NCBI GenBank assembly: GCA_001784725.1
Contig: MFRX01000029.1
Span: forward strand, 1,364 to 9,175
Length of the DNA: 7,812 nt
From: Candidatus Moranbacteria bacterium RIFCSPHIGHO2_02_FULL_40_12b
GTDB taxonomy: Bacteria; Patescibacteriota; Minisyncoccia; Moranbacterales; 2-12-FULL-40-10
Direction: 5' to 3'
Position 1 is the stretch's first letter, and the number at the start of each line of letters is the position of its first letter. Of the stretch, positions 5,767-7,812 are shown one piece after another. The notes beneath the pieces were generated by a model. It was not told the origin of the DNA, did not search any database, and saw only the letters and a program-made list of their open reading frames with translations. The position numbers and the translations under genes were made by a program.

Positions 5767-7098
5767 CTATAAACTATTTATCCTTTCCATAATTCGACCT
5801 AGATTCCTTAAAATATCAAAACTGGTATTTAAAATTAAAAGCGCCGCAAGATAAAAAGTCGGTTTCCAGCTAATTCGCCTGGCTAAAAATTCGCTAAGAC
5901 CGTAACCGGCAAAAACGGCAAAGAGTGGATAGGCCAACATTCGATATCTCGTTTCTATAATGATACCAACGATTGCCAGCGGCATCATTACCAGCATCGC
6001 CAGAAAAAATTTAGCCAGTTTTTTTTCTGGCGATTCTAAATTTTTAATCTGCCAAATCCCCCAGAATCCGAAGATAAAAAGCAAAACTGAATAAACTGCT
6101 GAGGAAACTAAAGTAGTTGCTTTGCTCCAGCCGTGAAGATGGAACCAAAAACCAGTCGGGCGGGCAAAACTGAAATAAATGGAGGTTCTATAAATAGTTA
6201 ATTTCAAAAATTCTAGGGGGTTGCTAAAAATAAATTTTATAGCGTCATCTGTGGCGTGCTTATTAATCTGAATCCCACTTAATCCCGGCGAATAACGGTC
6301 TAAAACTGAAAAATTTCCTTGTTCACCGCTTGCCCCGGGATGATTGCCCGTTAGCAAATTAAATCCAGCTGCGGCATTGGTAGGCATAAAAACGCCGTAA
6401 ACTTGATAATTCCTTATAATCCAAGGAGTAAATAATGCGGCAATTATAATGATGATCAATAGAAAATGCTTAAAATTTTTAAACGCAAAAAAATAAATGG
6501 TTATCGGAAAAAATAAAAATGCGGCTGGCGTACGCACCAAAGTTGCTGCCCCAATAGCCAATCCCAATGATAATGCTGAAATCCACGACTTCTCTTTTGC
6601 ATTATAATATCGGCAAAATAAATAGCCAGTTAAAACAATAAGAAAAGCTCCTAACGTTTCAGTCATCAACATTCCCTGCATAGTAATTAAATCCGGAGAA
6701 AAACCGATTAATAAAGCGGCAACAATTCCAATAAAATAATTCCAGCGTGATTTAAAAATCTCCCGAGTAATCAAAAATACCAGCCCAGCTGATAAAACCA
6801 TTAGAAGCGCTTGGGTAATCCAAACCGCTTCGTAGTGATGACCAAAAATATAATAAATTACCGCTAAAAAAACCTCGTATCCGGGGCCAACCCGGATAAT
6901 CGCGTTGTCATTCTGAAGCGAAGTATCGAGAGTTTCCCGATAGCCATTGCCGCTGACAATATTCCACGCAATATTATCATACGCTCTGGCATCTACGGCC
7001 GGAGGAATTTTAAAATAAAATGAATACAATAAAGAAACTAAAAAGGCTCCGGCTAAAACTATTGCTAAAATTAAGTTTTGGGTTTTATTTGATAGCAT
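5767..7098 (-). CDS. GT39/RgtA-like integral membrane glycosyltransferase (PMT_2 type)
   Basis: This 443-residue protein is strongly hydrophobic, with about ten predicted membrane spans beginning at residues 8-28. The first outer loop has VDARAYDNIAWNIVSGNGY (35-53), with the Asp typical of polyprenyl-phosphate-sugar-dependent transferases such as ArnT, PMT and RgtA-D. Later come LVRTP (187-191), PWIIRNYQVYG (225-235) and IETRYRMLAYP (381-391), all recurring family segments, the last holding the E-x-RYR before the final helices. Such enzymes take a sugar from a polyprenyl phosphate on the outer face of the cytoplasmic membrane and transfer it to a lipid, glycan or protein. The GT2 enzyme at 2796-3749 is a plausible maker of that donor. 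The long soluble periplasmic domain of oligosaccharyltransferases is absent. Its start overlaps the end of the GT4 gene by 14 bases, suggesting translational coupling, and a weak GAGAAAA lies about 7 bases before the ATG. Acceptor and sugar are unknown. Confidence 0.83.
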   Translation of the reverse strand: MLSNKTQNLILAIVLAGAFLVSLLYSFYFKIPPAVDARAYDNIAWNIVSGNGYRETLDTSLQNDNAIIRVGPGYEVFLAVIYYIFGHHYEAVWITQALLMVLSAGLVFLITREIFKSRWNYFIGIVAALLIGFSPDLITMQGMLMTETLGAFLIVLTGYLFCRYYNAKEKSWISALSLGLAIGAATLVRTPAAFLFFPITIYFFAFKNFKHFLLIIIIIAALFTPWIIRNYQVYGVFMPTNAAAGFNLLTGNHPGASGEQGNFSVLDRYSPGLSGIQINKHATDDAIKFIFSNPLEFLKLTIYRTSIYFSFARPTGFWFHLHGWSKATTLVSSAVYSVLLFIFGFWGIWQIKNLESPEKKLAKFFLAMLVMMPLAIVGIIIETRYRMLAYPLFAVFAGYGLSEFLARRISWKPTFYLAALLILNTSFDILRNLGRIMERINSL

Positions 7099-7812
7099 TT
7101 ATAATTTTCTCTGCCCTTTTACTCCAAGTATAGTCCTTAACTTTTCTATAGGCATTACAACTTAATTGCTTCGCTAATTCTTTATTCTCATAAATCTCTT
7201 TAATCGCCCTTGCTAAGTCTTTTGGATTGCCGGGCTCAAAAAATAACGCTTCCTTATCAGTTAAAACTTCCCGTAAAGAAGCGAGGTCGGAACTGATAAT
7301 CGGCCGCTGGGAAGCCATATATTCGAATAATTTAAGGGGCGAAGTGTATCTTTCCGATATATCCTCCCCCCTTTCATTAGGAATTACAGAAATATCTGCG
7401 GCTTTTAAATAGTATGGAATAACTTCATGTTTTTGATAAGGCACCAACAAAACATTTGGAGGAATAGGGCGTTCTTCTAATTTTCTTATCTCCCACGGAT
7501 GGCCTCCGACTAAAACAAATAAAAAGTCATCTTTAAAGAATTTTGCCGCCTCTAGCAATTGTTCAATCCCTTTCCAGCGGTAAAAAAGAAAACTGCCGGT
7601 GTAAAGAACAATATTTTTATCCAAAGGCAAATTTAATTTCTTCCTGGCCTCTTCTTTAGAAGAAGTTGGATCGAATTGGGCTAAATCTACCGCATCCGGA
7701 ACAACTATAATTTTATTATTTGGCAAATATAATTTCTCTAAATCATTTTTAAGAAAACTGGTTAAGACCAAAATCTTTTTCGGCCTGGATAATAAAAATT
7801 TGGATTGCTTGG
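7085..7812 (-). CDS. GT4 family glycosyltransferase (5' truncated by window edge)
   Basis: The frame is open from the right edge of the window to a TAA at 7085-7087, giving 241 visible residues. A TTG at 7769-7771 can be read as a start, but the preceding residues (RPKKI leading into LVLTSF) continue the fold, so the gene begins beyond the window. What is visible is the end of the N-terminal domain and the whole donor-binding GT-B domain: the linker KIIVVPDAVDLAQFDP, the strand NIVLYTGSFLFYRWKG with a phosphate-contacting Lys, and LLVPY. SERYTSPLKLFEYMAS follows, a variant of the family's E-x7-E motif, then PIISSDLASLREVL, GNPKDLA and a final helix. Retaining GT4 enzymes use nucleotide sugars at the cytoplasmic face to build glycolipids or polysaccharide repeats. 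It is the first visible gene of the minus-strand block and overlaps the next by 14 bases. Donor and acceptor cannot be read from the sequence. Confidence 0.87.
   Translation of the reverse strand, partial: KQSKFLLSRPKKILVLTSFLKNDLEKLYLPNNKIIVVPDAVDLAQFDPTSSKEEARKKLNLPLDKNIVLYTGSFLFYRWKGIEQLLEAAKFFKDDFLFVLVGGHPWEIRKLEERPIPPNVLLVPYQKHEVIPYYLKAADISVIPNERGEDISERYTSPLKLFEYMASQRPIISSDLASLREVLTDKEALFFEPGNPKDLARAIKEIYENKELAKQLSCNAYRKVKDYTWSKRAEKIINAIK

Noticed and set aside
7227..7412. Plus-strand open frame of 61 codons inside the GT4 gene
   Set aside because: Antisense to the GT-B domain; the translation resembles nothing and the GT4 reading is strongly supported.
1..7812. Search for CRISPR arrays, tRNA or rRNA genes, insertion sequences and long repeats
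   Set aside because: I saw no regularly spaced repeats, no transposase motifs, no tRNA-like cloverleaf and no rRNA sequence; nearly all DNA is accounted for by genes.

Overview
The window is a surface-sugar (NDP-deoxysugar and glycosyltransferase) locus from an AT-rich bacterium. Eight genes lie on the minus strand and one partial gene on the plus strand. TAA, TAG and TGA are all used as stops, so the code is not a UGA-recoded one. None of the seven visible start codons is preceded by a convincing Shine-Dalgarno sequence. This, with the tight packing, a single-domain version of a normally two-domain enzyme, and AT-rich intergenic DNA, suggests an uncultivated or small-genome lineage such as Patescibacteria/CPR. 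A Bacteroidota-like lineage also fits the missing Shine-Dalgarno sites. The taxonomic assignment is inference.

Layout. Bases 2-631 (+) hold the C-terminal two thirds of a Gfo/Idh/MocA oxidoreductase that resembles NDP-hexose 3-ketoreductases. It runs toward a short convergent gap (632-711) with weak hairpins. From the right edge leftward on the minus strand, in transcription order, come: a GT4 glycosyltransferase (5' end outside the window); a GT39/RgtA-like multi-membrane-span glycosyltransferase overlapping it by 14 bases; rmlB; rmlA; a GT2 polyprenyl-phosphate glycosyltransferase with two C-terminal membrane helices; a class I SAM methyltransferase; a half-length NDP-hexose 2,3-dehydratase; and a Nudix protein with a degenerate Nudix box. 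Gaps are 12-83 bases, so the minus-strand block could be one operon.

How the genes fit together. RmlA makes dTDP-glucose and RmlB converts it to dTDP-4-keto-6-deoxyglucose. The 2,3-dehydratase removes the C-2 hydroxyl and leaves a 3-keto group, and a 3-ketoreductase then reduces C-3. That is the classic entry to dTDP-2,6-dideoxyhexoses. The rhamnose genes rmlC and rmlD are absent, so the visible genes point to a 2,6-dideoxysugar rather than L-rhamnose. The GT2, GT39 and GT4 enzymes and the methyltransferase would load the sugar on a lipid carrier, transfer it outside the membrane, extend the glycan or modify it.

The most interesting feature is the 248-residue 2,3-dehydratase, which holds one copy of the domain that characterised enzymes such as EvaA and TylX3 carry as a tandem pair. 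It sits directly upstream of a Nudix protein resembling GDP-mannose mannosyl hydrolase. This matters because EvaA has a duplicated Nudix fold, reported as closest to GDP-mannose hydrolase. The pair may preserve a pre-duplication form of the enzyme.
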